From: a bacterium
GTDB taxonomy: Bacteria; Armatimonadota; Chthonomonadetes; Chthonomonadales; Chthonomonadaceae
Direction: 5' to 3'
DNA length: 64,000 bases
Assembly: GCA_021805395.1 (NCBI GenBank)
Contig: JAJZFJ010000043.1
Coordinates: 30,930-94,929, forward strand
Positions 17,782 through 26,569 of the stretch are shown here, in pieces (the first letter of the stretch is position 1; each line of letters starts with the position of its first letter). The position numbers and the translations under genes were made by a program. The notes below the pieces were generated by a model. The model was not told where the DNA came from. It did not search any database and was given only the letters and a program-made list of their open reading frames with translations.

Positions 17782-17973
17782 CTACTCTTCTGTTATGGGG
17801 GTCACTTCAACCATGTGACGCACTTTGTGAATCATCCCGCGAATTACAGGATTATCGTCCTGCACAACGGACTGATTAATTTTACGCAAACCAAGATTAC
17901 GGACAGTAGCACCCTGGGATCTTTCGAAACCAATGGAGCTCTTCTTCAGAGTAATTTTGAGACGACTACCCAT
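17782..17973 (-). CDS. rpmD: 50S ribosomal protein L30 (uL30)
   Basis: 63 residues with the short bacterial L30 pattern: [28 protein letters not shown] and [17 protein letters not shown]. Its start lies 8 bases inside the rpsE 3' end, so translation is coupled. Typical length and position in the spc operon. Confidence 0.94.
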   Translation of the reverse strand: MGSRLKITLKKSSIGFERSQGATVRNLGLRKINQSVVQDDNPVIRGMIHKVRHMVEVTPITEE

Positions 17974-18499
17974 GGGTGACCTCCTCTAATTTAAGCATCC
18001 AGGGTTGCAGTGACTCAACGGTGGTACCTCTCATCTTGGCAACATCTTCAACACGCTTCATGTTTTGAAGTGCCCGTATGGTTGCCCAGCAGATGTTTGT
18101 TGAGTTACTGGACCCTAATGATTTACCAAGAACATCATGCACACCAGCAAGCTCCAGCACTATGCGCATGCTGCTTCCTGCAACTATCCCGGTTCCAGGG
18201 GATGCAGGTTTCAGCATAACCTCTGCGGCCGCATGCTTCTGGAATATCTCGTGTGGCAGCGTTCCACCAACAATGGGTACATGGATAAGGTTCTTTCGTG
18301 CTGCCTCCACTCCTTTGCGAATTGCATCAGGAATAGCACGGGCTTTTCCCAGACCAGCACCCACATATCCGTTACCATCTCCCACTATAACAAGTGCGCT
18401 CCAACTCATTGTGCGTCCACCTTTTGTGGTTTTCTGGCACTTGTTGGTTCGAACTACTCTCTCTTCAAGATTGAGAGTATCTGGATTGATTTTTGCCAA
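17966..18499 (-). CDS. rpsE: 30S ribosomal protein S5 (uS5)
   Basis: Part of the decoding and mRNA-entry region of the small subunit. 177 residues: N-terminal double-stranded-RNA-binding-like domain with [37 protein letters not shown], and the C-terminal domain with [32 protein letters not shown]. The usual loop residues associated with fidelity are present. It overlaps rpmD by 8 bp. Ordinary. Confidence 0.96.
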   Translation of the reverse strand: MAKINPDTLNLEERVVRTNKCQKTTKGGRTMSWSALVIVGDGNGYVGAGLGKARAIPDAIRKGVEAARKNLIHVPIVGGTLPHEIFQKHAAAEVMLKPASPGTGIVAGSSMRIVLELAGVHDVLGKSLGSSNSTNICWATIRALQNMKRVEDVAKMRGTTVESLQPWMLKLEEVTHG

Positions 18500-18546
18500 A
18501 ATTTGCTCCTATGAAGCGTCTTAACGCTTCCTGACTCTTCGTGAGT

Positions 18547-18912
18547 TTAGAAAGATAATCCACCCGCACGTGCACCATCTGCCAGTGCAGCTACTCGGCC
18601 ATGGTACTTATACCCGCCACGATCGAATACCACTGCTTCAATGCCCGCTTCTTTGGCTTTTTGTGCAATGAGAGTACCAACAGCTGTAGCTGCTTCAACA
18701 TTGCCGCCAGATTTAAGGGACCCTTTAAGCGATTTATCCAGTGTGGACGCTGCAGCCAATGTATGCCCCGTGGAATCATCTATAATTTGTGCGTATATAT
18801 GGTTTATGCTTCGAGAGACATTTAAGCGTGGGCGAAGTTCCGTGCCCTCCACTCTACCTCTAACACGTCTGTGACGGCGAAGGCGTAGTCTCTCTTTCTC
18901 TTGAATTCTCAT
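18547..18912 (-). CDS. rplR: 50S ribosomal protein L18 (uL18)
   Basis: Binds 5S rRNA. 121 residues with the basic N-terminus ([27 protein letters not shown]), [32 protein letters not shown] and the end [24 protein letters not shown]. It is separated from rplF by 119 bp that contain an 8-bp hairpin, a wider gap than usual inside the spc operon. Confidence 0.95.
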   Translation of the reverse strand: MRIQEKERLRLRRHRRVRGRVEGTELRPRLNVSRSINHIYAQIIDDSTGHTLAAASTLDKSLKGSLKSGGNVEAATAVGTLIAQKAKEAGIEAVVFDRGGYKYHGRVAALADGARAGGLSF

Positions 18913-18929
18913 CTATCTCTGGTCTCCTG

Positions 18930-18950
18930 ATCACCATGGAATATGGTGAT
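18930..18950 (-). promoter_or_regulatory. Intercistronic hairpin between rplF and rplR
   Basis: ATCACCAT (18930-18937) pairs perfectly with ATGGTGAT (18943-18950) across a 5-base loop. It lies in the rplR leader, about 20 bases before the rplR start. There is no U-run, so it looks like an RNA-processing or translation-control stem and not a terminator. Confidence 0.35.
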
Positions 18951-19031
18951 AAAGTAATGCCCGTTCATACTAGTTCTGGAATGATCCAGTTAAACCTTGA
19001 GAGTGTGGGCAAGTGAAAAGTTACGAAAATA

Positions 19032-19607
19032 CTACTTTTTGCCCTTGCCACCCTTACCACCGGTTTTACCCTGTTTGCGGCGAACCTGCTCACCCTTGTA
19101 TCGAATTCCTTTGCCTTTATATGGTTCAGGCTTTCGCAACTTTCGGATTTCAGCAGCGGTTTGGCCAACACGCTCTTTGTCAATTCCGGTAATAGTAATC
19201 ACTGGATTTCGGGAGAGAGGATCGTTGGCAACACTGAAGCCAATTCCATCTCTAGCCATCACTTCAATGGAGTGGGAAAACCCAACATTAAGCATCAGGA
19301 CGTTTTCCTGCACGGAAGCTCGGAAACCTGTTCCAATCACCTCCAGCTGCCGGGTGTAACCTTCGGTAACTCCTTCTATCATATTGGCCATCAATGTTCG
19401 GGTCAAACCATGCAGTGCACGGTGGTCCTGAGCATCTGAAGGGCGCTCGATATACAGAGTACTGTCCTCTTGCCTTATTACAATCTCAGGATGAAATTTT
19501 CGAATAAGTGTACCTTTTGGGCCTTTAACGGTTGTGGTGCCATCAGCCTCTGGAACAATAGATACTCCAGCAGGAACGGGGATGGGCCTCTTACCAATTC
19601 TTGACAT
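19032..19607 (-). CDS. rplF: 50S ribosomal protein L6 (uL6)
   Basis: 191 residues, two repeated L6 domains. Landmarks: MSRIGKRPIPVPAGVSI at the start, TVKGPKGTL, HGLTRTLMANMIEGVTEGY and the C-terminal IRKLRKPEPYKGKGIRYKGEQVRRKQGKTGG. A short Gly/Lys tail (GGKGGKGKK) follows. It lies 15 bp after rpsH in the canonical order. Confidence 0.96.
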   Translation of the reverse strand: MSRIGKRPIPVPAGVSIVPEADGTTTVKGPKGTLIRKFHPEIVIRQEDSTLYIERPSDAQDHRALHGLTRTLMANMIEGVTEGYTRQLEVIGTGFRASVQENVLMLNVGFSHSIEVMARDGIGFSVANDPLSRNPVITITGIDKERVGQTAAEIRKLRKPEPYKGKGIRYKGEQVRRKQGKTGGKGGKGKK

Positions 19608-19622
19608 AATTAAAATTCCTGT

Positions 19623-20024
19623 TCAGTAGACGTAGCAAAGTAATTCACCACCGACGCCGCGTTTGCGTGCTTCTCGGTCCGTCATTACTCCTTGCGATGT
19701 TGATAAGATAGCAATACCTAATCCGCGAAGTACGCGAGGGATTTTTTCTTTACCGCAGTAACGGCGGAGTCCTGGCTTACTGATACGTACAAGGTTTGTG
19801 ATTACCTTTTCTCTTCTGGGACCATACTTCAAGGTAATCTTAATTTTGTCTTGAGGGACCTGTGAGATTACTTCGTAACTCTTGATAAAACCTTCAGAGA
19901 GAAGAATCTTGACCAGTTCTACTTTTAAATTTGAACTGGAAATTTCTAATGAGTCGTGATTCGCACTGTTTGCATTGCGAATTCGGGTAAGCAGATCTGC
20001 TACTGGGTCTGTTGTATAGGACAT
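19623..20024 (-). CDS. rpsH: 30S ribosomal protein S8 (uS8)
   Basis: 133 residues. [13 protein letters not shown] at the N-terminus, the middle basic segment [27 protein letters not shown], and the closing [33 protein letters not shown] are all typical. S8 is the spc-operon autoregulator in E. coli, where it binds mRNA near L5; no equivalent site was identified here. It lies 11 bp after rpsN. Confidence 0.96.
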   Translation of the reverse strand: MSYTTDPVADLLTRIRNANSANHDSLEISSSNLKVELVKILLSEGFIKSYEVISQVPQDKIKITLKYGPRREKVITNLVRISKPGLRRYCGKEKIPRVLRGLGIAILSTSQGVMTDREARKRGVGGELLCYVY

Positions 20025-20035
20025 CTTTTTTTCTC

Positions 20036-20221
20036 CTACCAGCTCGACTTTGTTACACCAGGTATGAGTCCCTTATGAGACATCTCCCTGAAGCAGATTC
20101 TACATAAACCGAAGCGTCGGAAGACACCTCGGGATCTTCCACACACATTGCATCGTGTGTAGCCGCGCACTGCAAACTTAGGTTTACGACGCGCTTTTTC
20201 TATCAAACACTGTTTTGCCAA
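20036..20221 (-). CDS. rpsN: 30S ribosomal protein S14, zinc-binding type (uS14)
   Basis: 61 residues from the TTG at 20221: [25 protein letters not shown] chose this TTG over an in-frame TTG at 20233 because GGAG stands six bases upstream of it and because the 61-residue product equals the type Z S14 length. The zinc ribbon [23 protein letters not shown] has four Cys. The gene follows a 291-bp leader with several hairpins and not rplE directly. Confidence 0.94.
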   Translation of the reverse strand: MAKQCLIEKARRKPKFAVRGYTRCNVCGRSRGVFRRFGLCRICFREMSHKGLIPGVTKSSW

Positions 20222-20512
20222 GTGGTTCTCCAATAATTTATTTTCGGGTTATACACCCTGTCAGCGGTTGAGTGAACTGTCACTCATTGCGCCAAGAACT
20301 TGCAGACCGGAGAGGTCTGCATCGCGCTCCTTCTTGTGGTTCGCGATCACTAACATCTTTCACAAGGAAAGACGGTCCATATGCACACAACTCAATATTC
20401 ATTCATAAATACACTGAAAGATATCGCTATCCTCCAGTGTATTTATATACTCTATAGTACTGTTTATTTGAGTTAATGCACAACTAATATGTGTATGCAG
20501 ACGTTTTATCAG
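20222..20512 (-). promoter_or_regulatory. Structured leader between the EF-G-like gene and rpsN
   Basis: This 291-bp stretch holds stacked inverted repeats. Read along the transcript: a 12-bp perfect stem (20405-20416 with 20435-20446, with an inner 4-bp GATA/TATC stem), a 6-bp stem (20321-20326 with 20342-20347), an 8-bp stem TGCAGACC/GGTCTGCA (20301-20308 with 20314-20321) and a 7-bp stem TGAGTGA/TCACTCA (20269-20275 with 20280-20286). Two of these share base 20321 and may be alternatives. AAGGAG followed 4 bases later by an ATG opens a 12-codon reading frame (MQTSPVCKFLAQ) across the 8-bp hairpin. No known riboswitch is recognised; a ribosomal-protein or attenuation leader is a guess. Confidence 0.5.
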
Positions 20513-22588
20513 TCAGTGAGAATTGGATCGTACCTTCTGATGCTCCTCAATCACTTGCGCAGATATATAATCTGGCACCTGATCATAATGAGACAGCTCA
20601 GAATGAAAACTTCCTCTACCTCTGCTCAAAGACCTAAGATCTATTGCATACCGCAAAATTTCAGAGTGTGGAACATAAGCCTGTAGTTCCACTCTTCCAT
20701 GATCAACCATGTTGTTCCCTATGATACGACCACGACGGCTAGATAGATCGCTCATGACGTCGCCAATCATACTTTCAGGTACATTCACACACAGTTTCAT
20801 GATGGGCTCCATAAGAACTGGATGTGCTGCAGCAGCTACATTATGAAAAGCCGCCTGCCCAGCCATTATGAATGCAGCTTCAGATGAATCCACATCATGA
20901 TAGGATCCATCGTAACAGGTAGCCTTGAAATCCACAACTGGATACCCTGCAAGAATACCCATTTCAGCTGCCTGCCTTATCCCTTTTTCTATCGCAGGAA
21001 GATACTGTTTAGGAATAGCTCCTCCAACGATAGCATCGACAAATTGTATTCCTGCACCGGGATTTGGTTCCAGTTTAATGTAACAGTCACCAAACTGTCC
21101 ACGTCCGCCTGTCTGCTTCTTGTGACGACCCTGCCCCTGTGCATTTGCAGTTATCGTCTCACGGTATCCCACACGTTGGGGGATAATGTCAACATTTGCC
21201 CCAAATTTCCTCAGTCTTTCCACTACAATTGCCAGATGTGTCTCACCTGCTCCGCATATGAGGGTCTGATTTGTTTCTGGATTTCTGTAGAATTTGAAAG
21301 CTGGATCCGAGGCTTGAACTCTCTGAAGGGCGGGTCCCAGCTTGTCCTCATCTATTTTTGATTTAGCCGTTATAGCCTGTTCAAATATTGGTTCAGGTAA
21401 TGGAGCGTAGTCAACAATTATCATTCTGCCAGGGTTACATAGTGTATCGCCAGTGTGAGTATCTGCAAGTTTGGCTGTAACTCCGAAATCACCCGCTGAT
21501 AGTTCTGTCTCACTCTCCTGATACTTGCCTCTTGCATGATAGATCTGCCCTACACGCTCATCTTTTTTGCGTGTTGCATTATAGACGGTTTCACCAGATC
21601 TCATCACACCAGAAAGGACTCTAAAATATGTAAGTGTTCCAAGAAACGGATCTGCGATAGTTTTGAACACCAGGGCAGACAAAGATTCCGTTGGCACAGG
21701 ATTAAGAACGATCTCCTTACCTGTATCTGGATTATATCCATGAACGGGTTTAAGTTCTACTGGATTCGGAAACTCCTTTGCAATTACATCCAGCAAGTTG
21801 GTCATGCCAATATCTTTCAATGCAGACCCACAAAGAACAGGAATAATTTTACAGGAATCAATGCCTCGGTGCAATCCCAGTACTATCTCATCCCTGGTGA
21901 GTGCTTCTCCATTCAAAAACTTTTCAACCAGAGAATCATCACCTTCCGCCACACTTTCCAGAAGCAGCTCGCGAAAATCCTGTACACGCTGGTTTAATTC
22001 AGCAGGAACAGGTTGAGATGAAACATCTCTACCAACACCAATTACTGCCACCTGTTCTATCAAATCCACAACACCAGTGAATGATTCTGATGATCCTACG
22101 GGAATCTGGAGCGGTGTTATGGCATTGCCATACCGGCTTCTAAGTTGATTAAAAATGAGATCGAAGTCCGCATTTTCACGATCCATTTTATTAATGAAAA
22201 TTGCTCGGGGTACCCCGCGTTCAGCAGCGAGATTCCATGCAATTTCGAAACCAACCTCCGGCTCATTTTGAGCTGGGGTTACAAGGATGGCCGCCTCCAC
22301 TACCTGCATTGCAGAAGCTGCATCAGATGTGAAGTCCAGATATCCGGGTGCATCAATTACATTGATTCGTGTTCCGTTCCATTCACACGGTGCAATTGCC
22401 AGATTAATACTAATATGACGTCTCTGTTCTTCCTGATCAAAATCGGTAGTTGCAGAACCATCATCGGTTCTGCCTAATCGATCAAGGGCTCCCGTGACAT
22501 ACAGCAGTGCCTCTGCAAGTGACGTTTTTCCACCACCCTGATGTCCAAATAAGCCGACATTACGGATGGATTCAATGACATGTTTCAT
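20513..22588 (-). CDS. EF-G-like translational GTPase (FusA2 type)
   Basis: 691 residues from ATG 22588, which has GAGGAG seven bases upstream (an upstream in-frame ATG at 22639 has no such site). Domain order is that of EF-G: G domain with P-loop GHQGGGKTSLAEALL, DAPGYLDF and NKMDREN, domain II, and EF-G domains III-V, including GGRGQFGDCYIKLEP and MEPIMKLCVNVPESMIGDVMSDL. The P-loop GHQGGGKT in place of the canonical EF-G AHIDAGKT marks it as the EF-G-like paralogue group, whose role in translocation or recycling is not established. It is unusual in being placed between rplE and rpsN. Confidence 0.9.
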   Translation of the reverse strand: MKHVIESIRNVGLFGHQGGGKTSLAEALLYVTGALDRLGRTDDGSATTDFDQEEQRRHISINLAIAPCEWNGTRINVIDAPGYLDFTSDAASAMQVVEAAILVTPAQNEPEVGFEIAWNLAAERGVPRAIFINKMDRENADFDLIFNQLRSRYGNAITPLQIPVGSSESFTGVVDLIEQVAVIGVGRDVSSQPVPAELNQRVQDFRELLLESVAEGDDSLVEKFLNGEALTRDEIVLGLHRGIDSCKIIPVLCGSALKDIGMTNLLDVIAKEFPNPVELKPVHGYNPDTGKEIVLNPVPTESLSALVFKTIADPFLGTLTYFRVLSGVMRSGETVYNATRKKDERVGQIYHARGKYQESETELSAGDFGVTAKLADTHTGDTLCNPGRMIIVDYAPLPEPIFEQAITAKSKIDEDKLGPALQRVQASDPAFKFYRNPETNQTLICGAGETHLAIVVERLRKFGANVDIIPQRVGYRETITANAQGQGRHKKQTGGRGQFGDCYIKLEPNPGAGIQFVDAIVGGAIPKQYLPAIEKGIRQAAEMGILAGYPVVDFKATCYDGSYHDVDSSEAAFIMAGQAAFHNVAAAAHPVLMEPIMKLCVNVPESMIGDVMSDLSSRRGRIIGNNMVDHGRVELQAYVPHSEILRYAIDLRSLSRGRGSFHSELSHYDQVPDYISAQVIEEHQKVRSNSH

Positions 22589-22734
22589 CGCTACTCTCCT
22601 CGCGTTCTGATTATTGGAAAGCGAAATGCCAATAGGCATCGCATCAATCCTTGTGAGCCAGAGTCGTCGTCCTCGAAAGGAAACGGCGGCGGAGGTTCTT
22701 ATGTGAGCGGTATGCAGTTTTCAAGGTGCAATCC

Positions 22735-22760
22735 GCCAGATCCAATGTTAAGGATCTGGC
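22735..22760 (-). promoter_or_regulatory. Hairpin in the rplE to EF-G-like intergenic gap
   Basis: GCCAGATCC (22735-22743) pairs perfectly with GGATCTGGC (22752-22760) across an 8-base loop, in the 220-bp gap between rplE and the EF-G-like gene. No U-run follows on the transcribed strand, so a partial terminator, processing site or leader stem are all possible. Confidence 0.4.
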
Positions 22761-22812
22761 ATATATTTACGCAAACAGTAGCATAATTCCTTCCACAAAG
22801 AAGAAATTCGTA

Positions 22813-23364
22813 CTACTTAACCCGGAAGGGCATTCCAAATCCCTTCAATAGAGCTCGAGCCTCTTCGTCTGTTTTTGCAGTGGTACAAATTATGATATCC
22901 ATACCGCGTACCTTATCAATCTTGTCATAATCGATTTCAGGGAAGACAAGCTGCTCTTTGAGACCCATAGCAAAGTTTCCTCGTCCATCAAAGGAGTTGG
23001 GAGAGATTCCCTGGAAGTCTCGAATTCTTGGTAGAACCACATTGATCAATCTGTCTAGAAACTCGTACATAATCACTCCGCGGAGTGTAACCTTGCAGCC
23101 TACCTTTGCTCCGGCACGGAGTTTAAAGTTTGCGACAGACTTTCGAGCAACAGTGATCAATGGCTTCTGTCCAGTGATTGCAGCCATATCTCTCACTGCT
23201 CCATCGAGATCTTTGGCATCTCCACCTGTTTGGCCAGCTTTACCAACGCCCATATTCACGACTATTTTGTCAACTCGCGGGACGCTCATTGGATTCTTGT
23301 AATTGAACTCTTTCACCAAAGAGGGCGTAACCTCTTTAATGAATCGGTCTTTCATTCTTGACAT
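22813..23364 (-). CDS. rplE: 50S ribosomal protein L5 (uL5)
   Basis: Binds 5S rRNA and the P-site tRNA region. 183 residues; motifs [68 protein letters not shown] and [22 protein letters not shown] are typical. Both flanking gaps are wide and contain hairpins: 119 bp to rplX and about 220 bp to the EF-G-like gene, in place of the usual close packing with rpsN. Confidence 0.96.
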   Translation of the reverse strand: MSRMKDRFIKEVTPSLVKEFNYKNPMSVPRVDKIVVNMGVGKAGQTGGDAKDLDGAVRDMAAITGQKPLITVARKSVANFKLRAGAKVGCKVTLRGVIMYEFLDRLINVVLPRIRDFQGISPNSFDGRGNFAMGLKEQLVFPEIDYDKIDKVRGMDIIICTTAKTDEEARALLKGFGMPFRVK

Positions 23365-23436
23365 CTTATATTTCTCCAGTTTGATTTAGCCGATTTCCGA
23401 CCGGCTGCGAACATTTCTAAACTCTCACACATTGAA

Positions 23437-23458
23437 GGCAGAAGATGAATCTTCTGCC
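23437..23458 (-). promoter_or_regulatory. Hairpin between rplX and rplE
   Basis: GGCAGAAGA (23437-23445) and TCTTCTGCC (23450-23458) form a perfect 9-bp stem with a 4-base loop. It begins about 26 bases after the rplX stop and lies about 70 bases ahead of the rplE start. A weaker AGCCG/CGGCT stem lies nearer rplE. No U-run follows. A processing or regulatory stem is likely. Confidence 0.4.
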
Positions 23459-23483
23459 TGTTATCAATATGCCTGTACCGCGG

Positions 23484-23900
23484 TTAAGCGTCGATAGAAT
23501 CCAGACTTTTACCACATTCAGGATGTTTGCAAACGCGGTATTTACGGCGTGAGAGCTTCTCTTCGCCATCACGATATGCATAACCAACCCTTGTGGGTCG
23601 GTCGCAGTGTGGGCAGACAAGCATTACCTTAGCAACATGCATGGGGGCATTTGATGAGATCTTGCCGCCTGGGACTATTGTTGGCTGACCGCTTGAATCT
23701 ACAACTTTGGAAGGTCGCTCTTTACGATGCCGTACTGCAACGTTCACATCCTCCACAGTTATCTGGTTTGTTTTTGGGGATGCAGAAAGCACGAGACCTC
23801 TTCTCCCTTTGTCTTTACCAGTGATGACACAAACTGTGTCACCTTTTTTAATTCTAAGCTTAACAGGCTTGTCTGGCATTGAAGGTTTGGTGAATGGCAT
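23484..23900 (-). CDS. rplX: 50S ribosomal protein L24 (uL24)
   Basis: 138 residues, about 30 more than usual. The KOW-domain core is [29 protein letters not shown], followed by [13 protein letters not shown] and the conserved [32 protein letters not shown]-terminal extension adds a second Cys pair ([11 protein letters not shown]), so together with CPHC it could hold a zinc. It shares one base with the rplN stop. Confidence 0.94.
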   Translation of the reverse strand: MPFTKPSMPDKPVKLRIKKGDTVCVITGKDKGRRGLVLSASPKTNQITVEDVNVAVRHRKERPSKVVDSSGQPTIVPGGKISSNAPMHVAKVMLVCPHCDRPTRVGYAYRDGEEKLSRRKYRVCKHPECGKSLDSIDA

Positions 23901-24268
23901 TACAGCACCTCCGGAGCGAGCGAAACAATCTTCATAAAGTCACGCTCACGCAGTTCACGAGCAACAGGTCCAAAGATTCTTGTGCCTCTTGGTTCAAGGT
24001 TGTTCTGGATAACAACAGCCGCATTGTCATCGAAACGCAGTACTGAACCATCTTTTCTTCTGATAGGCTGTCTGGTTCGTACAATGACGCACTTGACCAC
24101 ATCACTTTTCTTAACCTGCTGATTAGGAGTTGCAGATTTAACAACTCCTACAATAATATCACCAACGTGTGCATAGCGGGTACTGGACCCTTTCATAACC
24201 CGGATGCACAAGATTTCTTTAGCACCTGAATTATCAGCACATCTGACACGTGTGTAAGATTGGATCAT
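23900..24268 (-). CDS. rplN: 50S ribosomal protein L14 (uL14)
   Basis: 122 residues, the exact family length. [64 protein letters not shown] and [28 protein letters not shown] are the standard L14 blocks. It lies 3 bp after rpsQ. Confidence 0.97.
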   Translation of the reverse strand: MIQSYTRVRCADNSGAKEILCIRVMKGSSTRYAHVGDIIVGVVKSATPNQQVKKSDVVKCVIVRTRQPIRRKDGSVLRFDDNAAVVIQNNLEPRGTRIFGPVARELRERDFMKIVSLAPEVL

Positions 24269-24271
24269 GAG

Positions 24272-24847
24272 TTATTTAGCCTTCTCGACGATGCGTACCA
24301 AACGCCACGACTTGTCTTTAGAAATGGGGCGTGTCTCCATGATTTCTACCACATCGCCAATTCCACATTCATTGTGCTCATCGTGAGCCTTAAAGCGGGT
24401 ACTTCGTCGCATAAACTTACCATACAAAGGATGTCGAACACGGGTTTCAACGAGTACAACAATTGTTTTCTGCATCTTGTTGCTCTCAACTCGGCCAGTT
24501 CTGACTTTTCTTCGTCCTCGGACAGTCTCAAGACCAGTTCCATCGAATCTGATTTTGAAAGGTACTGCTTCGGCTTCAGCTTTAGCTGGTTCTTCCGCAG
24601 CTACAGCCTTGGATTTTTTCTTACCACCCGGAGCTGCTGCAGCTGTGGGAGCTATTTCAGCAGCTGGTGCTACTACGGGTAGATTATCCTCTGAAGCGGT
24701 CTCCGCCTGGTTTACTATCTCATCAGTAGCTGTTGTTTCTGACACCACTGTATCGGCTTCGATCACCATGGGTGATGTTTCTGTTGAGCTCTCCTCACCT
24801 GCTGCTGAAGCGGTGCTGGTGGGCTGAACGATTTCATCGGACGCCAT
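24272..24847 (-). CDS. rpsQ: 30S ribosomal protein S17 (uS17) with long N-terminal extension
   Basis: 191 residues, about twice the normal size. The S17 OB-fold is the last 85 or so: [34 protein letters not shown], then [33 protein letters not shown]. Residues 1-105 are low complexity: Thr/Ser/Glu-rich, then Ala/Pro-rich ([19 protein letters not shown]), then Lys/Ala/Glu. The start is supported by GGAGGGG 6-7 bases upstream and by the one-base TAATG overlap with rpmC, so the extension should be made. Function of the extension is unknown. Confidence 0.92.
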   Translation of the reverse strand: MASDEIVQPTSTASAAGEESSTETSPMVIEADTVVSETTATDEIVNQAETASEDNLPVVAPAAEIAPTAAAAPGGKKKSKAVAAEEPAKAEAEAVPFKIRFDGTGLETVRGRRKVRTGRVESNKMQKTIVVLVETRVRHPLYGKFMRRSTRFKAHDEHNECGIGDVVEIMETRPISKDKSWRLVRIVEKAK

Positions 24848-25077
24848 TATTTTGCCCCTCCTTTTGCCGCGATTTCGCGTTCTCTTAGGATTGTGAGTGC
24901 TCGAGCTATTTGTCGTCTTGCCCGGCGAATTGCCGCAGTGTCTTTAAGTTGACGCATTGAATTCTGTCTGCGAAAATCATAAAGAGCTGCCCGGTTTACA
25001 GCAATTTCATGATGCAAATCTGCTTCAGTCATCTCACGTAACTGTTGTCTTATCTCTTTGAGCTTGACTTCAGCCAT
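24847..25077 (-). CDS. rpmC: 50S ribosomal protein L29 (uL29)
   Basis: 76 residues from ATG 25077. This start has GGAGGAG a few bases upstream and gives the family N-terminus [20 protein letters not shown]; a longer frame upstream lies in rplP. The rest, [46 protein letters not shown], is the helical hairpin at the tunnel exit. It overlaps rplP by 8 bp and rpsQ by one base. Confidence 0.94.
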   Translation of the reverse strand: MAEVKLKEIRQQLREMTEADLHHEIAVNRAALYDFRRQNSMRQLKDTAAIRRARRQIARALTILREREIAAKGGAK

Positions 25078-25588
25078 TGCTCTCCTCCACACTTTCTGAC
25101 ACGTTGTCTGTGACATCAACATCGGTGTTATCAATTAACTCGTCAGCATCTTTCACAGATGGTATCACTACTTTAGCTGTATCTTCCCGTTTTACAAATT
25201 TAACATCGATAGGAAGTTTGTGAGAAGCAAGTCTCATTGCTTCGCGGGCTGTGGCCTCGGAGACGCCTGCCATTTCAAAAAGCATTCGTCCCGGCTTAAT
25301 TACAGCCACCCATCCTTCGGGAGCTCCTTTACCAGAACCCATGCGGGTTTCCGCAGGTTTTTTGGTAAACGGTTTATCGGGGAATATTCGGATCCAGATC
25401 TTTCCGCTTCGTCTGATATATCTGTTCATTGCAATACGAGCAGATTCTATCTGGTTTGCTGTCATCCAGCACGATTCCAGTGCCTGAAGTCCGAACTCGC
25501 CAAATGATACGGCTGTTCCGCCCGAGGCTTTGCCCCGTCTGTGACCGCGATGCTGTTTGCGATGTTTGGTACGCTTTGGCATCAACAT
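25070..25588 (-). CDS. rplP: 50S ribosomal protein L16 (uL16) with acidic C-terminal tail
   Basis: 172 residues from ATG 25588, the family start [18 protein letters not shown], with GGAGG upstream. The core includes [54 protein letters not shown] and [22 protein letters not shown]16 normally ends near residue 138; here about 30 acidic residues follow ([24 protein letters not shown]). The tail closely resembles part of the L22 tail. Its last codons also carry the rpmC ribosome-binding site. Confidence 0.93.
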   Translation of the reverse strand: MLMPKRTKHRKQHRGHRRGKASGGTAVSFGEFGLQALESCWMTANQIESARIAMNRYIRRSGKIWIRIFPDKPFTKKPAETRMGSGKGAPEGWVAVIKPGRMLFEMAGVSEATAREAMRLASHKLPIDVKFVKREDTAKVVIPSVKDADELIDNTDVDVTDNVSESVEESNG

Positions 25589-25689
25589 AGTTTTATTTCC
25601 TCCATGAGGCGGAAAAACTTGATATCTTTCCGCCGACGTCCTGTGCATATATTGCATTCAGGATTAGGAACTGATTAGGTTCTTGCTTA

Positions 25690-26565
25690 CTACTCGCTAT
25701 CCTGTCGTGGCCGTCCGCCACCCTGACCACGGCCACCGCCGCCAGGACCGCGTCCCCCACCACCGCCGCCTCGGCCACCACGACCACCGCGTGCATTGCC
25801 GCGGCCACCGCGATCAGCTCTCTCGCCGGATCTGTCTGGACGTCCATCACCACGGTTAGATGGTGTTTCAATCTCAGATCGACGTGGCTGTCCTGGCAGA
25901 ACATCCTCTTTGTAGATCCATACCTTGATACCGATGTGACCGTATGTGGTTGCAGCTTCGGCAAATCCATAGTCGATATCGGCTCTCAGTGTGTGCAGAG
26001 GGATTTTGCCCTGGCGGTCCTGCTCTTTACGTGCCATTTCAGACCCGGCAAGACGACCTGAACACATCACTCTGATACCCTTCATACCAAGCTTCATAGC
26101 GCGCATAACCGCCTGGCGCATTGCCCTCTTATAGGCAATTCTCTTTTCAATTTGCTGAGCGATTGATTCTGCAACAAGTTGAGCATCTGCATCAGCAAAC
26201 CGGATCTCAATGATGCGAACATGGACGGTCTTCTTGGTCATTTTTTCAAGAGCAGCTTTTAGAACTTCGGAACCTCGTCCGCCTCGTCCTACGATAGAAC
26301 CTACTCTTGCTGAGTATATCTTGACCATTACACTGTCGCCAGTTCGCTCAATCTCTATTCGAGAGATGGCTGCCTGCAGAAGTCTTGGAACGTCCTTTTC
26401 TTCGCTGCTAAGATAGCGTCGGATGCCATCTTTTTTGATGACTTCCCGGATTTTGTAATCCTCATAAACGGCGTCCGCAAATTCCTTCTTAGGCTTAAAC
26501 CACTTACTATCAGCATCACGGATAACGCCTATGCGAAATCCGATGGGATGTACTTTTTGTCCCAA
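25690..26565 (-). CDS. rpsC: 30S ribosomal protein S3 (uS3) with RGG-rich C-terminus
   Basis: 291 residues. The S3 body is standard: MGQKVHPIGFRIGVIRDADSKWF, the KH domain with VGRGGRGSEVLKAALEKMTKK, RAMRQAVMRAMKLGMKGIRVMCSGRLAGSEMARKEQDRQGKIPLHTLRADIDYGFAEA, and IGIKVWIYKEDVLPGQP. The last about 60 residues are Arg/Gly/Asp-rich, with repeated GGRG units resembling an RGG RNA-binding box. Bacterial S3 often has a short tail, but this composition is notable. It lies 4 bp after rplV and about 100 bp before rplP. Confidence 0.95.
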   Translation of the reverse strand: MGQKVHPIGFRIGVIRDADSKWFKPKKEFADAVYEDYKIREVIKKDGIRRYLSSEEKDVPRLLQAAISRIEIERTGDSVMVKIYSARVGSIVGRGGRGSEVLKAALEKMTKKTVHVRIIEIRFADADAQLVAESIAQQIEKRIAYKRAMRQAVMRAMKLGMKGIRVMCSGRLAGSEMARKEQDRQGKIPLHTLRADIDYGFAEAATTYGHIGIKVWIYKEDVLPGQPRRSEIETPSNRGDGRPDRSGERADRGGRGNARGGRGGRGGGGGGRGPGGGGRGQGGGRPRQDSE

Positions 26566-26569
26566 AGCG

